NCBI RefSeq assembly: GCF_900115605.1
Contig: NZ_FOXC01000006.1
Coordinates: forward strand, 1-64,000
Direction of reading: 5' to 3'
Length of the DNA: 64,000 nucleotides
Source of the DNA: Halolactibacillus halophilus
Lineage (GTDB): Bacteria; Bacillota; Bacilli; Bacillales; Amphibacillaceae
This document shows, piece by piece, positions 1 to 7,187 of the stretch (positions are counted from its first letter, which is position 1; each line of letters starts with the position of its first letter). Under the pieces are notes generated by a model. The model ran no database searches. It was not told the DNA's origin and worked only from the letters and a program-made list of their open reading frames with translations. The translations under genes were made by a program, and so were the position numbers.

Positions 1-1829
1 AATATGCCGGCGTTGATTTTATCTGCGCTTAAACTGGATATTTTCGCATCGTCTATTGACGCATTAGCTATCTTTGCATTGGTGATTGCTGCATCGGCTA
101 TTTTTGCATTTGTAATTGATGCATCAGCAATCTTTGCGCTATCAACAGCCAAATCAGCTATCTTTAAGTTTGTAATCGCAGCGTCTTTGACTTGTAAGGT
201 ATCAACTGCCGCCGTACCGATTTTAGCGTTAGTTATCGCACCGTTTTCAATCGCTATATTCCCGACAGCCGCATTAGCTATTTTTTCAGCTGTGACAGCA
301 CTGTCCGTTAACTTACTTGCATCAACAGCCAAATCAGCGAGTATATCAGCGTTAACACTGCCAAACAGCATGTCATCTGTGATAATTTTTACTGTCGTCG
401 CGCTCACGATCGTTGTAAAATCGCTTGGACGACCGTGATGATTAACAGCCCTTAATGTGTAGTACCACGTTTCACTCGTCTCAACAACGTGACTATACCC
501 ACTTGAGTCACCTTCAAAAATAAGGTTTTGAGGTTGTGTTATATAATCGATTGACTTAGCTGCATAAAGCTCGTATTTTTTTACGTTGATAGAGTTTGAA
601 TAATCCCATGCAATTTGAATTGTTTTAAATCCTGCAGTGACAGAAAAGCCAGTCGGGATTGCGGGCTTGACGTTAGGATAACTGTCTTCCGTGACATTTT
701 TCCATCTGTCTCGATTAGACTCGATTGTATTAACAATCTCGTTGATCTTATTGTCTGTCGATATTTTTTGGTCTGTAAACACTCGGTATTCAGCACCAAC
801 AACAATTGTATTGTTGGCCGGATTCTCCATGTCAATCGACAGTTTTTTAATCAAGTAATAATCATCGATATCGTGTATTGCGCTTTTAACTTCGACATAT
901 TCAAAGTAGTTAAGTTCGTCAAAATTAACGTCCGCCATCGATTTGTCAATCGCTTTTAATTCGACTGTGACAGGCGTTTTAATAGCTTCAGATAGATAAG
1001 CTTCAGCTTTTGTTTTTAAATTGCTTGGTAGAGTCACGTCGCTAAATTCAACTGTTTCATAAACCCAACCATAAGCGTCAACAGCCTCTTGATTGTAGAT
1101 GTAATCAACACCATCATTCACTGACGTTATGTCGACGTACGACTCGTTGCCTTCTTCATCTTCAATTCTGGCGCCTTTCGGTATAACAGCTGTTACAATC
1201 GCGCTGCCTTTTCTCGACCTTGTTAAATCCAATAGATTTTCTCTAAACTCTATTTTTTGATTACTGTAAAAAGTAGAGTCTTGTAAAAAGTCGACGTAAT
1301 TGACGTTATTTTCGCGTCTAAAGTGTAAATAGCCGTTAAATGATTTAATCACTTTATTTGTGATAACATCCCATGTTTTTGTGTGAGTTGCATCTGATCT
1401 AACGATGTAGTCGTTATCATCTTGTATCGTTATGTTACCGATGTATAATTTTTTATAGTCATCAACTTGATCGTTGTGTTGCGATATAATCATGTTGATA
1501 TACTCTGATACACTACCAGTAAATTCATACGGCCTTATGACAGAGTCATTTAAATACCCTAGCGCGCCTTCACACGCGACTTTTTTATCGTTGTAAAATC
1601 CGATGTCGTCATCCAAAACACGCCCATAAAAAAGAAGCGTATCATCTTGATACAATTCAATGATTGATTTGAGCTTATAAACACTCTCGTATAGTGGATG
1701 AGTTGGATAAATTGTAAAATCAAATCCACCCGTTTTATTAACTTCAAGCGTTAGTTTTTTATCGGTGATTTTAAGTTCATCGACACGTGGATCAAACAGC
1801 AGTTGACCATCACAATAAACTGTGTACAT
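1..1829 (-). CDS. Tail protein (Tal-like) with Fn3 domain and decapeptide repeats, 3' partial
   Basis: An open minus-strand frame starts with ATG at 1829, sharing one base with the Dit stop, and runs off the left edge with no stop (about 609 codons visible). Residues 1-380 look like the prophage tail endopeptidase/tail-associated protein family (starts MYTVYCDGQLLFDP). Residues about 395-490 form an Fn3-like domain (IPTGFSVTAGFKTIQIAWDY ... YYTLRAVN). From about residue 500 to the edge there are about eleven tandem 10-residue repeats of the type KIADAAITNA, as in central tail fibre proteins. Its position after tape measure and Dit fits a baseplate/tail-tip role. The C-terminus, which might hold a peptidase or receptor-binding part, is not visible. 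Confidence 0.85.
   Translation of the reverse strand, partial: MYTVYCDGQLLFDPRVDELKITDKKLTLEVNKTGGFDFTIYPTHPLYESVYKLKSIIELYQDDTLLFYGRVLDDDIGFYNDKKVACEGALGYLNDSVIRPYEFTGSVSEYINMIISQHNDQVDDYKKLYIGNITIQDDNDYIVRSDATHTKTWDVITNKVIKSFNGYLHFRRENNVNYVDFLQDSTFYSNQKIEFRENLLDLTRSRKGSAIVTAVIPKGARIEDEEGNESYVDITSVNDGVDYIYNQEAVDAYGWVYETVEFSDVTLPSNLKTKAEAYLSEAIKTPVTVELKAIDKSMADVNFDELNYFEYVEVKSAIHDIDDYYLIKKLSIDMENPANNTIVVGAEYRVFTDQKISTDNKINEIVNTIESNRDRWKNVTEDSYPNVKPAIPTGFSVTAGFKTIQIAWDYSNSINVKKYELYAAKSIDYITQPQNLIFEGDSSGYSHVVETSETWYYTLRAVNHHGRPSDFTTIVSATTVKIITDDMLFGSVNADILADLAVDASKLTDSAVTAEKIANAAVGNIAIENGAITNAKIGTAAVDTLQVKDAAITNLKIADLAVDSAKIADASITNAKIADAAITNAKIANASIDDAKISSLSADKINAGI
4..350 (-). repeat. Tandem ~30-bp coding repeat (KIADAAITNA-type)
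   Basis: The end of the tail gene encodes consecutive decapeptides: IADLAVDSAK, IADASITNAK, IADAAITNAK, IANASIDDAK and more diverged copies before them. The DNA repeats are imperfect at about 30 bp. Such repeats are usual in rod-like tail fibre segments. The array may continue past the window edge. Confidence 0.8.
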
Positions 1830-2479
1830 TAAATCGCCCCCTCTCTATATTCAACAGAGAGTTTTGTTCCTTCAGCACCACTGAATGTAATGTTGTTATC
1901 ACCTTCAGTGAATACAATGTTAGTGATCCGGTGCGTACCTGCGTCTAGCGTGTAGCTATTACCGTTAAACGTAATTGTGATTTCACCGTCAGTCGTGATC
2001 GTCGGGATCACACGCTTACGTGAGTTTTTGCATACGATTGACTTTGTTCCGGCGCTATCTATCGTTACGTTATAGATTGTCGGTATTTTTTTGATCATAT
2101 ACGTGTCGCAAGTCGCGGCAACGGTCAATCTTAGTACAACTCCATCTCTTTCGAACGTTGTTTGGCACCGTCCATCTAAATAATATTCTTTTAGATTGTC
2201 GGTCTCTATAACTCTTCTTTTGCCATGCAAATGAGCTCTCACCTTTCTCTTTAAAGGCTCCCACTCTTTTTCATTTCCTATAAAAGCAAAAGAAGCTTCG
2301 AATTTTCGGTCTTTATAAGCGATGTCGCCCGTCAGAGATTCGGTTAAATCAATACTTCCGTCTCTGAATGGTATGTCGATGTAAAGTTCCTTAGGTTCCG
2401 GTTCCTCTACATTGACTGATGTACAAAAAAGACCCCAATCCGAATAAGACGCTACGCCATCAAAAATAACTTGGTTCAC
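1829..2479 (-). CDS. Distal tail protein (Dit family)
   Basis: 216 aa. The N-terminal part (FDGVASYSDWGLFCTSVNVE ... IPFRDGSIDLTES) is typical of the siphovirus distal tail/phage tail family, which forms the hexameric hub joining tail tube and tail tip. The C-terminal half is a beta-rich, galectin-like region (ITFNGNSYTLDAGTHRI). The start overlaps the tape-measure stop by 4 bases and the stop shares a base with the next ATG, so translation is tightly coupled. Position between tape measure and Tal supports the call. Confidence 0.85.
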   Translation of the reverse strand: MNQVIFDGVASYSDWGLFCTSVNVEEPEPKELYIDIPFRDGSIDLTESLTGDIAYKDRKFEASFAFIGNEKEWEPLKRKVRAHLHGKRRVIETDNLKEYYLDGRCQTTFERDGVVLRLTVAATCDTYMIKKIPTIYNVTIDSAGTKSIVCKNSRKRVIPTITTDGEITITFNGNSYTLDAGTHRITNIVFTEGDNNITFSGAEGTKLSVEYREGAI

Positions 2480-4443
2480 GGACGTCCACGCCCTCTCATT
2501 TCAGTTTCGTCGCTCAACTGACGATCTATTTCTTTTCTTAACGCTCCCACAAGAGCGCCTGTCTGCATCACAATTTGATAATCTTGATTTCTTAACAAAC
2601 TAGCAATATCTTCAAGTATGTTAATCATATTTTGCATGCTCATGTTTCTTGCGATTCCATCACCAATTCCCGCTAGTGTAGATTTGTTTAAAGGTAATAC
2701 TGCCTCAGGACCTGCTTCACCAACACCCTGTAATCCTCTCGCTGTGTTAAAAATCGTTGGTTTATCGAAGATACCACCTTTAGCATTCCAATTAACTTTA
2801 AGTTTTGGCACACCGTCTTTTAACCAAGTGATGGGATTCATACTTCCGCTGATGCTGAATTTCGGCATTTTAAGTTTTGGCCACGTAAATTTAAAGTTGA
2901 AGAAACTTTTTATCTTGTCGATGGCATCTTTGACTTTATCTCTAGCTGATTCGATTTTATTCTTAATCCCGTTATAGATATCAGAGAATATACCAAGAAC
3001 TTTATCTTTCGTTCTGCCAATACTGTCAAAGTAACCTTTTATTTTATTTATAGCATTGCTCACTTTATCCCTTGCATTGTTGATTTTCTCGGCCATTCCA
3101 GATGACATATTTGCAAACCAACCAATGACTTTTGAAACTAGTGGTAAGATGTACTCTGTGAACTTATCTCGCATCCAAGCGATGATATTAGCGATAAGAT
3201 TGATTGTTGGTTTAAATATGTTTTCGTAATAAGCTTTAAACGCTTCAACAAGATTTTTAAACGTATTTTCAATCGCTGGCATATGCTTTTTAAACACAGA
3301 TACTAGCACGTTGATAATATCGACAATAAACATAATGGTTGGTTGCAATATCGTTTCCCAAATATTTTTAATATTGTCAAACGCGAGTTTTACGACCGTC
3401 CATATATGCGGCCAAGCCACTTTAAATAATTCCCACACGAGATTTAACACGTTCATAACAGCTTCAAAAACTGGTCTTAACGTTGTTTCCCAGATGTTTT
3501 TTATACCAGCAAACACATTGCTAATTGTCTGTTGAATCATCGGCATATTCGCTTGTATCCAGTCGTACAAAGAGAGAAAAACAGGAAGTAGATACGTTTT
3601 AAATATATTGACTGCTGTTTCAACAAAGAAACTAATCGCACTAAACACTTTACCCATGACGGATTGAATCGTTGGCATGTTTGCTATAACCCATTCAAGC
3701 GCTTTTTGGAACATCGGCATAACTTTAACGCCGATATTTGTTGTTACCGCGCTTAAACTACGTTTGACTTGATCCATCGTGTCTGTAAACTGGACACCTG
3801 CGCCCACAGCTTCACCATCAAGAACAATACCTAAATCTTGTGCTTGTTTCTTTGCATCTTCTATTGATAGTGATCCGTCTTGTAAAGCAGGTAATAATTC
3901 ACGACCTAACTTTGTACCAAATAATTCTGATGCAAGTGCCGCTTGTTCTTGACCATTTTCCATTTCAGAGAGAGACTGAATAGACTGAACAAAAGCGTCT
4001 TCTGTGGATAAAGTACCATCTCTTACATCGTCCATATTAACGCCAAGAGTTTCGAGCGCACCCGAATACTTTTCATTTCCGTTAGCCGCTTCGCCCATCC
4101 GTTGATTCAATCGTCCGACAGCTTTTTCTAAGTCAGCTTGAGATAGTCCGTTTTGACTCGCCCAATAGTCCATCTCTTGATAAGCTTCAGCGCTTACGCC
4201 CATTCGTTTACTCGCCTTGTCAACGTTATCAGCGACACTCGCTGCTTTACTAGACATGCCTAACAATGCACCGCCAGCAGCAGCCGCCGCGCCGACAACA
4301 GCCGTACCAATTAAAGCACCTTTTTTTGCTACATCAGCAAACTTTGAACCTGTGGATTTACCTTTTTTATCAACATTGTTCAGCGTGTTAATTGCATCTT
4401 TATCGTCTATGAGTACTGAGCCGAACAATTTAAACAGTTCCAT
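2476..4443 (-). CDS. Tail tape measure protein
   Basis: 655 aa. Residues 40-70 are a glycine/alanine-rich hydrophobic stretch (GTAVVGAAAAAGGALLGM) followed by a region like the phage minor tail/TMP family (KRMGVSAEAYQEMDYWASQ). The middle carries repeated segments of the type WIQANMPMIQQTISNVFAGI and NIWETTLRPVFEAV, which are amphipathic helical tape-measure repeats with regular tryptophans. The C-terminal part includes GGIFDKPTIFNTARGLQGVGEAGPEAVLPL, common in TMP C-termini. The length sets tail length, so a fairly short tail is expected. ATG at 4443 has AGGAGG upstream and overlaps the chaperone extension stop. Confidence 0.93.
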   Translation of the reverse strand: MELFKLFGSVLIDDKDAINTLNNVDKKGKSTGSKFADVAKKGALIGTAVVGAAAAAGGALLGMSSKAASVADNVDKASKRMGVSAEAYQEMDYWASQNGLSQADLEKAVGRLNQRMGEAANGNEKYSGALETLGVNMDDVRDGTLSTEDAFVQSIQSLSEMENGQEQAALASELFGTKLGRELLPALQDGSLSIEDAKKQAQDLGIVLDGEAVGAGVQFTDTMDQVKRSLSAVTTNIGVKVMPMFQKALEWVIANMPTIQSVMGKVFSAISFFVETAVNIFKTYLLPVFLSLYDWIQANMPMIQQTISNVFAGIKNIWETTLRPVFEAVMNVLNLVWELFKVAWPHIWTVVKLAFDNIKNIWETILQPTIMFIVDIINVLVSVFKKHMPAIENTFKNLVEAFKAYYENIFKPTINLIANIIAWMRDKFTEYILPLVSKVIGWFANMSSGMAEKINNARDKVSNAINKIKGYFDSIGRTKDKVLGIFSDIYNGIKNKIESARDKVKDAIDKIKSFFNFKFTWPKLKMPKFSISGSMNPITWLKDGVPKLKVNWNAKGGIFDKPTIFNTARGLQGVGEAGPEAVLPLNKSTLAGIGDGIARNMSMQNMINILEDIASLLRNQDYQIVMQTGALVGALRKEIDRQLSDETEMRGRGRP

Positions 4444-4746
4444 TTATCGTTCCTCCTTTCCGAGTAACTCACTCATGATTTCATCTTTGTTTCGAGTGTC
4501 CATTTCAATTTTCGGAGGATATAGTTTTTCGTAAAATTCTTCAAACGTTTCAAACGTTTCTTCTGTGTAAGACGAATATCTAACTAACCAAAGTGCGTAT
4601 GTTTCTTCTTTTTGTTTTTCTTCAACCGCTTTATTGAGTAACTTTGATGCTCTTTTAAGCGACAACGACATGATATATTGCATGTCGCTATATCTAGATA
4701 GAAAGATATCTTCTATATCTTCAGCTTTTAACGTTACTCCTGAATA
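4444..4746 (-). CDS. Tail assembly chaperone, -1 frameshift extension (GT-like)
   Basis: This frame carries no convincing start of its own: the first ATG (4683) lacks a ribosome binding site. It is open upstream to the slippery T-TTT-TTT of the previous gene at 4746-4752. After a -1 slip, reading continues YSGVTLKAEDIEDIFLSRY into MQYIMSLSLKRASKLL and ends at 4444, adding 100 residues. The gene lies directly before the tape measure, where phages of this type make G and G-T chaperones from one start by -1 frameshifting. The fusion product would be about 202 aa. The extension is rich in charged helices (EEFYEKLYPPK). Confidence 0.85.
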   Translation of the reverse strand, partial: YSGVTLKAEDIEDIFLSRYSDMQYIMSLSLKRASKLLNKAVEEKQKEETYALWLVRYSSYTEETFETFEEFYEKLYPPKIEMDTRNKDEIMSELLGKEER

Positions 4747-5051
4747 AAAAAATCAACGATATCTTCGTCATTAAATAGTTCTTGGAAAAACTCGATCAAT
4801 TGTTTTAATGAATATTTCTTTACTTTTTGCATGTCATCGCCCGTTAAATCAGCGATAAATTTGTACACTAGCTTTTCTGCTTTATGAATCTTTTTAACAA
4901 GTTTAAATCCTAATTCGGCACCCATGTTTGCCTGTACGTTGCCTTCTTTTGACTTCGCTTTATCAAGCATCTTATTTAAATCTAATTCAATACCCATTGC
5001 ATCGATAATTTCTGATAGTTTAAACACGTCTGATAGTTCTAGTTTTCTCAT
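4734..5051 (-). CDS. Tail assembly chaperone (G-like)
   Basis: 105 aa, helical and acidic (KYSLKQLIEFFQELFNDEDI). It sits between the major tail protein and the tape measure, the fixed place of the tail assembly chaperone. Strong AGGAGG precedes ATG at 5051. The last codons contain T-TTT-TTT (4752 to 4746), a textbook -1 slippery heptamer, three codons before the stop, leading into the -1 frame extension. Binding of the tape measure during tail assembly is known for the family, not shown here. Confidence 0.85.
   Translation of the reverse strand: MRKLELSDVFKLSEIIDAMGIELDLNKMLDKAKSKEGNVQANMGAELGFKLVKKIHKAEKLVYKFIADLTGDDMQKVKKYSLKQLIEFFQELFNDEDIVDFFIQE
4746..4752 (-). other. -1 programmed frameshift site T-TTT-TTT
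   Basis: Seven consecutive T on the minus strand are phased as GAT TTT TTT ATT in the chaperone frame, so both tRNA-Phe can re-pair after a one-base backward slip. The -1 frame is then open for 100 codons. This matches the X-XXY-YYZ rule for bacterial and phage -1 recoding. Confidence 0.85.
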
Positions 5052-5071
5052 TTTTTACCTCCTAAAAATAA

Positions 5072-5104
5072 AAATAAAAAAAGAGAGCAATTAAGCCCTC
5101 TTAA
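5072..5104 (-). terminator. Rho-independent terminator/attenuator after major tail protein
   Basis: Minus-strand hairpin AAGAGGGC-TTAATT-GCTCTCTT (one mismatch) is followed by a T-rich tract. It lies between the major tail protein and the tail chaperone, and would lower expression of the downstream assembly genes relative to the abundant tube protein. Confidence 0.75.
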
Positions 5105-5110
5105 AACGTT

Positions 5111-5608
5111 TTATACTACTTCTCCCATGAGTACTTCCCACGGTGCGGTATCTCTGTCATCTTCTGTGTAGCTAGCTGTAAATTCTAATGCAGGGACGAC
5201 TTCGTTCTTATCTTCAAGTGTCCACTCTAAGTTACCGATGTTAATTGCATTTTTAACCGTGATAACGACTGGCTCGCCGTCTTTAGTCTTACCTTCCCAT
5301 TTAACGTCATTATAATCACCCGCATCAACTTTAATCGTTGACGTGATTTTATTACCTTCAGCTACTAGTCCAGGATAGTACTTTTTCATATCCGGTGCAC
5401 TAAACATTTCTAATGCGTTGACCGTTAGCTTTGCGTTCTCCGTATCAATCACGATACGTCCTTTGACTTGCCCACGATCACCATCAGCTTCGATGTTTCT
5501 AATCTCACGTTCAACTGTAAAAGATGAACCGCCACGTGTTAGTCCAATCGGTTGTTCTCCAATTGTCACAACGCCATAGCCCAGTAAAATCTTATCTGCT
5601 GTTGCCAT
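5111..5608 (-). CDS. Major tail tube protein
   Basis: 165 aa, with good AGGAGG before ATG at 5608. The pattern (MATADKILLGYGVVTIGEQP, ... FTVEREIRNIEADGDRGQVKG ... LEFTASYTED) is that of siphovirus major tail proteins with an Ig-like or beta-barrel tube fold. It is the last gene before a terminator and chaperones, the usual site. The polymer forms the tail tube. Confidence 0.85.
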   Translation of the reverse strand: MATADKILLGYGVVTIGEQPIGLTRGGSSFTVEREIRNIEADGDRGQVKGRIVIDTENAKLTVNALEMFSAPDMKKYYPGLVAEGNKITSTIKVDAGDYNDVKWEGKTKDGEPVVITVKNAINIGNLEWTLEDKNEVVPALEFTASYTEDDRDTAPWEVLMGEVV

Positions 5609-5619
5609 TTAATTACCTC

Positions 5620-5991
5620 CTACTTAAAATATATTCGTGTGTTGTATCGTAAAAACACACCTTGCTCACTAATTAATTCATTTCCATCTACAAACTGCCG
5701 ACCTTCCCTCATAAAATGAGCGTTAAAGCCGTCAGTGTTCATCACTAAATCATTTAATTCATTGTCTATGCTGTCCGCTAAATCTTCCATCACACGCACA
5801 CTTTTGTTTGTATCTTCGTAAATATCCACATGGACATAAAAGTCTTCACTAGGCGTGTTATCCATAACCGATTCGATGCGATAGACGACGTAAGGGAAGG
5901 TTGGTGAGCTAGTCGAAGTATTACGATAGACACGCTCATGTTTAGTTTTTAAAAAGCCGTATATAGCATCAGCTATCATATTTGTATTCAT
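5620..5991 (-). CDS. Tail completion/terminator-like protein
   Basis: 123 aa from ATG at 5991, which has AAGGAG 8 bases upstream; a longer frame starts at 6015 but would overlap the previous gene and lacks such a site. Residues such as KTKHERVYRNTSTSSPTFPYVVYRIE and the later FVDGNELISEQGVFLRYNTRIYF resemble small tail terminator proteins of the DUF3168-like group. It lies between a gp10-like protein and the tail tube gene, as tail terminators do. Confidence 0.65.
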   Translation of the reverse strand: MNTNMIADAIYGFLKTKHERVYRNTSTSSPTFPYVVYRIESVMDNTPSEDFYVHVDIYEDTNKSVRVMEDLADSIDNELNDLVMNTDGFNAHFMREGRQFVDGNELISEQGVFLRYNTRIYFK

Positions 5992-5995
5992 CAGT

Positions 5996-6349
5996 TCACT
6001 CCTTTCGTATTTCATCCAACGCTTCGCCTATCATTTGTTTAATCAGTTCAGCATTTTTCGCAACGACTGGTTTTATAGGGTCTTTTTCCCAACCCATTAA
6101 TATATGCGAATAAAAAACGCCTCTTTTAGGGTCTTTGTACCACCCTATTTGCAAATCTTTTTCTTTCTTTCTTGCCCAATAACCGAGAGACTTTCTTAAA
6201 TCTCCTTTGTCTTTCGGTACATTCGGCTTAATCTCTCTCACTAACTGTTGACCTGCCAAGTTCATGACTTTGTAAGGTTTTTCTTGTATGCGTTTAGTGA
6301 TATGTTCTAAGTTTGATTCCATCGTTAGTTCTTTTCGTTTACGCGCCAT
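5996..6349 (-). CDS. HK97 gp10-family head-tail protein
   Basis: 117 aa. It carries the HK97 gp10-like pattern: helical start (LEHITKRIQEKPYKVMNLAGQQLVREIKPNVPKDKGDLRKSL), then an aromatic strand region and VFYSHILMGWEK near the end, typical of small neck or tail-completion proteins. It overlaps the previous connector gene by 11 bases, suggesting translational coupling. It probably acts at the head-tail junction. Confidence 0.75.
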   Translation of the reverse strand: MARKRKELTMESNLEHITKRIQEKPYKVMNLAGQQLVREIKPNVPKDKGDLRKSLGYWARKKEKDLQIGWYKDPKRGVFYSHILMGWEKDPIKPVVAKNAELIKQMIGEALDEIRKE

Positions 6350-6650
6350 TTACTTCACTTCCTACTTGAGACGAGCAGACCAATTCGCGCATATCGCCTT
6401 GTTTTGATGCTCTAACAATCGTGTATTGTTGACCGTTGTACCTAACAAAATTTTCATTGCTGTATTCAAAATCATTAATTTCAAATGTTAATTCTGGCTT
6501 CAACCCACTTCTTGCAGCTTGATAGAATTCAGAGCGGTTATCGTCTAATTGATTAGCTAGTCTTCGGTACCAATCAACAGATTGAATAACTTCGCCATGT
6601 TCAATCATTTCAATCAGTTTTCCAATCTCGATTTCAATATCGAAGTTCAT
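6339..6650 (-). CDS. Head closure / head-tail adaptor protein
   Basis: 103 aa small, beta-rich protein (NFVRYNGQQYTIVRASKQGDMRELVC). Its place, second after the capsid, and its size fit head closure proteins of the SPP1 gp16/HK97 gp7 type. The start at 6650 directly follows the preceding stop with GGTGGTG upstream. Assignment rests mainly on position. Confidence 0.6.
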   Translation of the reverse strand: MNFDIEIEIGKLIEMIEHGEVIQSVDWYRRLANQLDDNRSEFYQAARSGLKPELTFEINDFEYSNENFVRYNGQQYTIVRASKQGDMRELVCSSQVGSEVNGA

Positions 6651-6917
6651 CTAATCACCACCATTCGAAATTAATAAATTGTGTAAGCGCCACTGCAAAT
6701 GTCTAGGCATAGTTGGACTCTCTTTATTAGAATAGCGATACTCCGCATAGTCAACTAAAAACATAAGATGAGCCGTGCTCTCGCTATCTAATAATAATCC
6801 TTGTATATCAGTTAATTCACTCTTAATACCTGTTAAAATAGCAATAAGATAGGCATCACGAACGTTTGTCGTGATACCTAATCTTGCTTTTAATAAAGGT
6901 AATGCTTGTGTTTCCAT
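6651..6917 (-). CDS. Head-tail connector (gp6/gp15-like adaptor)
   Basis: 88 aa, all-alpha. It begins METQALPLLKARLGI and has the aromatic YAEYRYSNKESPTMP segment usual in phage connector proteins that bind under the portal. It is the first gene after the capsid cistron. AGGGGTGA precedes ATG at 6917. Confidence 0.75.
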   Translation of the reverse strand: METQALPLLKARLGITTNVRDAYLIAILTGIKSELTDIQGLLLDSESTAHLMFLVDYAEYRYSNKESPTMPRHLQWRLHNLLISNGGD

Positions 6918-6928
6918 TTAGATCACCC

Positions 6929-7183
6929 CTACGCAGTAGTAGTAACTGTAACTACGTTACTTGCGTCAGATTCTGTTTGATGCACGCTATTTGTAGCCGT
7001 CACATAAAATTCATACTCTGTACTCGCTGTTAAATTGCTAGCTGTATAAGTTGTTCCTGTCACGCTAGTCATCTTTGTTCCATCTTTGTAGATGTTGTAT
7101 CCGTCAGCTTGGCTAACAGCATCCCAACTTAATTCAGTTTTAGTCTTAGTTGTTGCGGATGCTGTTAGGTTGACGGGTGCATT
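6929..7183 (-). CDS. Fn3 domain appended to capsid protein by +1 frameshift
   Basis: In the +1 frame the capsid cistron continues after its last Pro codon as NAPVNLTASATTKTKTELSW and so on for 84 residues, a complete fibronectin type III domain (ELSWDAVSQADGYNIYKDG ... TEYEFYVTATN). An ATG exists upstream in this frame at 7240, inside the capsid gene, but it has no ribosome binding site and would code for an odd Gln/His-rich lead, so independent initiation is unlikely. Ig-like domains attached to capsid or tail proteins by frameshifting are known in Gram-positive phages, including a +1 case at CCC-UGA in Listeria phage PSA. They are thought to decorate the particle surface and bind cell-surface sugars. 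Confidence 0.85.
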   Translation of the reverse strand, partial: NAPVNLTASATTKTKTELSWDAVSQADGYNIYKDGTKMTSVTGTTYTASNLTASTEYEFYVTATNSVHQTESDASNVVTVTTTA

Positions 7184-7187
7184 AGGG
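7182..7187 (-). other. +1 programmed frameshift site CCC-TAA
   Basis: The capsid gene ends ACG CCC TAA T on the minus strand. A peptidyl tRNA-Pro on CCC can move one base forward to CCT while the slow stop codon waits, giving CCT AAT GCA and entering the Fn3 frame exactly at the domain boundary. The arrangement, proline codon plus stop with a complete domain beginning at the next codon, is what a shifty-stop +1 site looks like. Confidence 0.8.

Noticed and set aside
4-438. + strand frame rich in Ala, Ile and Phe
   Set aside because: Exact antisense of the decapeptide repeat of the tail gene; the repeat structure makes both strands open.
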